From the NCBI GenBank assembly GCA_016180665.1, contig JACPAS010000107.1:586-13644 (forward strand): 13,059 nucleotides of DNA, in the 5' to 3' direction. The translations under genes were made by a program, and so were the position numbers. The notes beneath the pieces were generated by a model. That model was not told where the DNA came from. It worked only from the letters and a program-made list of their open reading frames with translations, and made no database searches. This DNA is from Microcaldota archaeon (lineage in GTDB: Archaea; Micrarchaeota; Micrarchaeia; Anstonellales; Bilamarchaeaceae). Positions 12,893 through 13,059 of this stretch are shown here, piece after piece (positions within the stretch are counted from its first letter, which is position 1; every line of letters starts with the position of its first letter).

Positions 12893-12904
12893 TTTAATAT
12901 TAAA
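12893..12904. promoter_or_regulatory. Palindromic TATA-like box between DUF357/ksgA and csl4
   Basis: TTTAATATTAAA, a perfect 12-bp palindrome. It lies 25-26 bases from the DUF357 ATG (leaderless) and about 37 bases from the csl4 ATG, leaving a leader of about 10 nt ending AAGAG. Confidence 0.5.
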
Positions 12905-12935
12905 GTTTAACTATGCCTAGCCTTATTTTTAAGAG

Positions 12936-13059
12936 ATGGTTGATTTGAATAAAAAAATTATAGAACCAGGTACTTACATCGCTGCTGGAGAGGAACTTGC
13001 GTCCGGGAACGGTACATTTACAGAGAATGATGAAATTTATTCTTCCGTATTTGGAATAG
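12936..13059 (+). CDS. csl4: Exosome subunit Csl4, N-terminal part (cut by window end)
   Basis: An open frame of 41 codons plus one base runs off the window. It encodes IIEPGTYIAAGEELASGNGT followed by a TEND-IYSSVFGI segment. The pattern PG-x-Y-I-x-x-x-E-E-x-x-x-G-x-G-T-(Y/F) and then IY-x-x-x-x-G is the N-terminal domain of archaeal Csl4, a cap subunit of the RNA-degrading exosome that carries an S1 domain and a zinc ribbon further on, outside this window. Rrp4 shares part of this pattern but normally opens differently. The ATG is preceded by AAGAG and a short leader. It is divergent from the DUF357/ksgA unit. Confidence 0.82.
   Translation, partial: MVDLNKKIIEPGTYIAAGEELASGNGTFTENDEIYSSVFGI

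Overview
The window is archaeal. It carries a Csl4 exosome subunit, a DUF357 protein, an archaeal Mre11, a KsgA/Dim1 methylase and tRNA genes broken by bulge-helix-bulge-type introns with no encoded CCA. Several starts lie about 25-28 nt downstream of a TATA-like box with no room for a leader (leaderless mRNAs). Others use GGTGAT-type Shine-Dalgarno sites. The DNA is AT-rich, genes are compact, and lipoproteins and beta-rich surface proteins are present. I infer a DPANN-like archaeon (Woesearchaeota, Micrarchaeota or Diapherotrites type), but no marker here fixes the phylum.

Layout. 1-233 (-): tRNA-Leu(UAA), cut by the window start, with a 129-nt anticodon-loop intron and a 34-nt D-loop insertion. 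358-2045 (-): a compact cluster of a PIN-domain nuclease, a one-helix membrane protein and an M24 aminopeptidase. 2183-3301 (+): a secreted beta-rich surface protein with a strong promoter and ribosome site. 3324-3716 (-): a double-ACT protein, divergent from mre11 (3777-4889, +). mre11 is followed one base later by hexulose-6-phosphate synthase (4891-5520). 5497-6267 (-): a DUF2797 protein that overlaps the synthase tail to tail. 6377-7702 (+): a lipoprotein with an amidohydrolase domain. 7708-8009 (-): tRNA-Leu(CAA) with two large introns, one in the T-loop. 8010-8192: a leader region with a 19-bp direct repeat and a hairpin. 8193-8549 (-) and 8607-9104 (+): a VOC-fold protein and a Tpx thiol peroxidase, divergent. 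9110-9811 (-): a polytopic membrane protein. About 9880-10010 (+): a structured RNA of unknown family. 10011-10553 (-): a flavodoxin-fold reductase. 10590-11765 (-): a secreted, membrane-anchored protein resembling a catalytically dead HtrA protease with a TPR-like tail. 11856-12873 (-): ksgA and DUF357, overlapping. 12936-end (+): the start of csl4.

Functional themes are RNA metabolism (PIN nuclease, KsgA, Csl4, tRNAs, novel RNA), DNA repair (Mre11), redox defence (Tpx, flavoprotein), pentose supply (hexulose-6-phosphate synthase) and the cell surface. The two most interesting signals are the pair of tRNA-Leu genes with related introns at canonical and non-canonical sites, and the three-way-junction RNA at 9885-10007 driven by a palindromic TATA box shared with a divergent gene.
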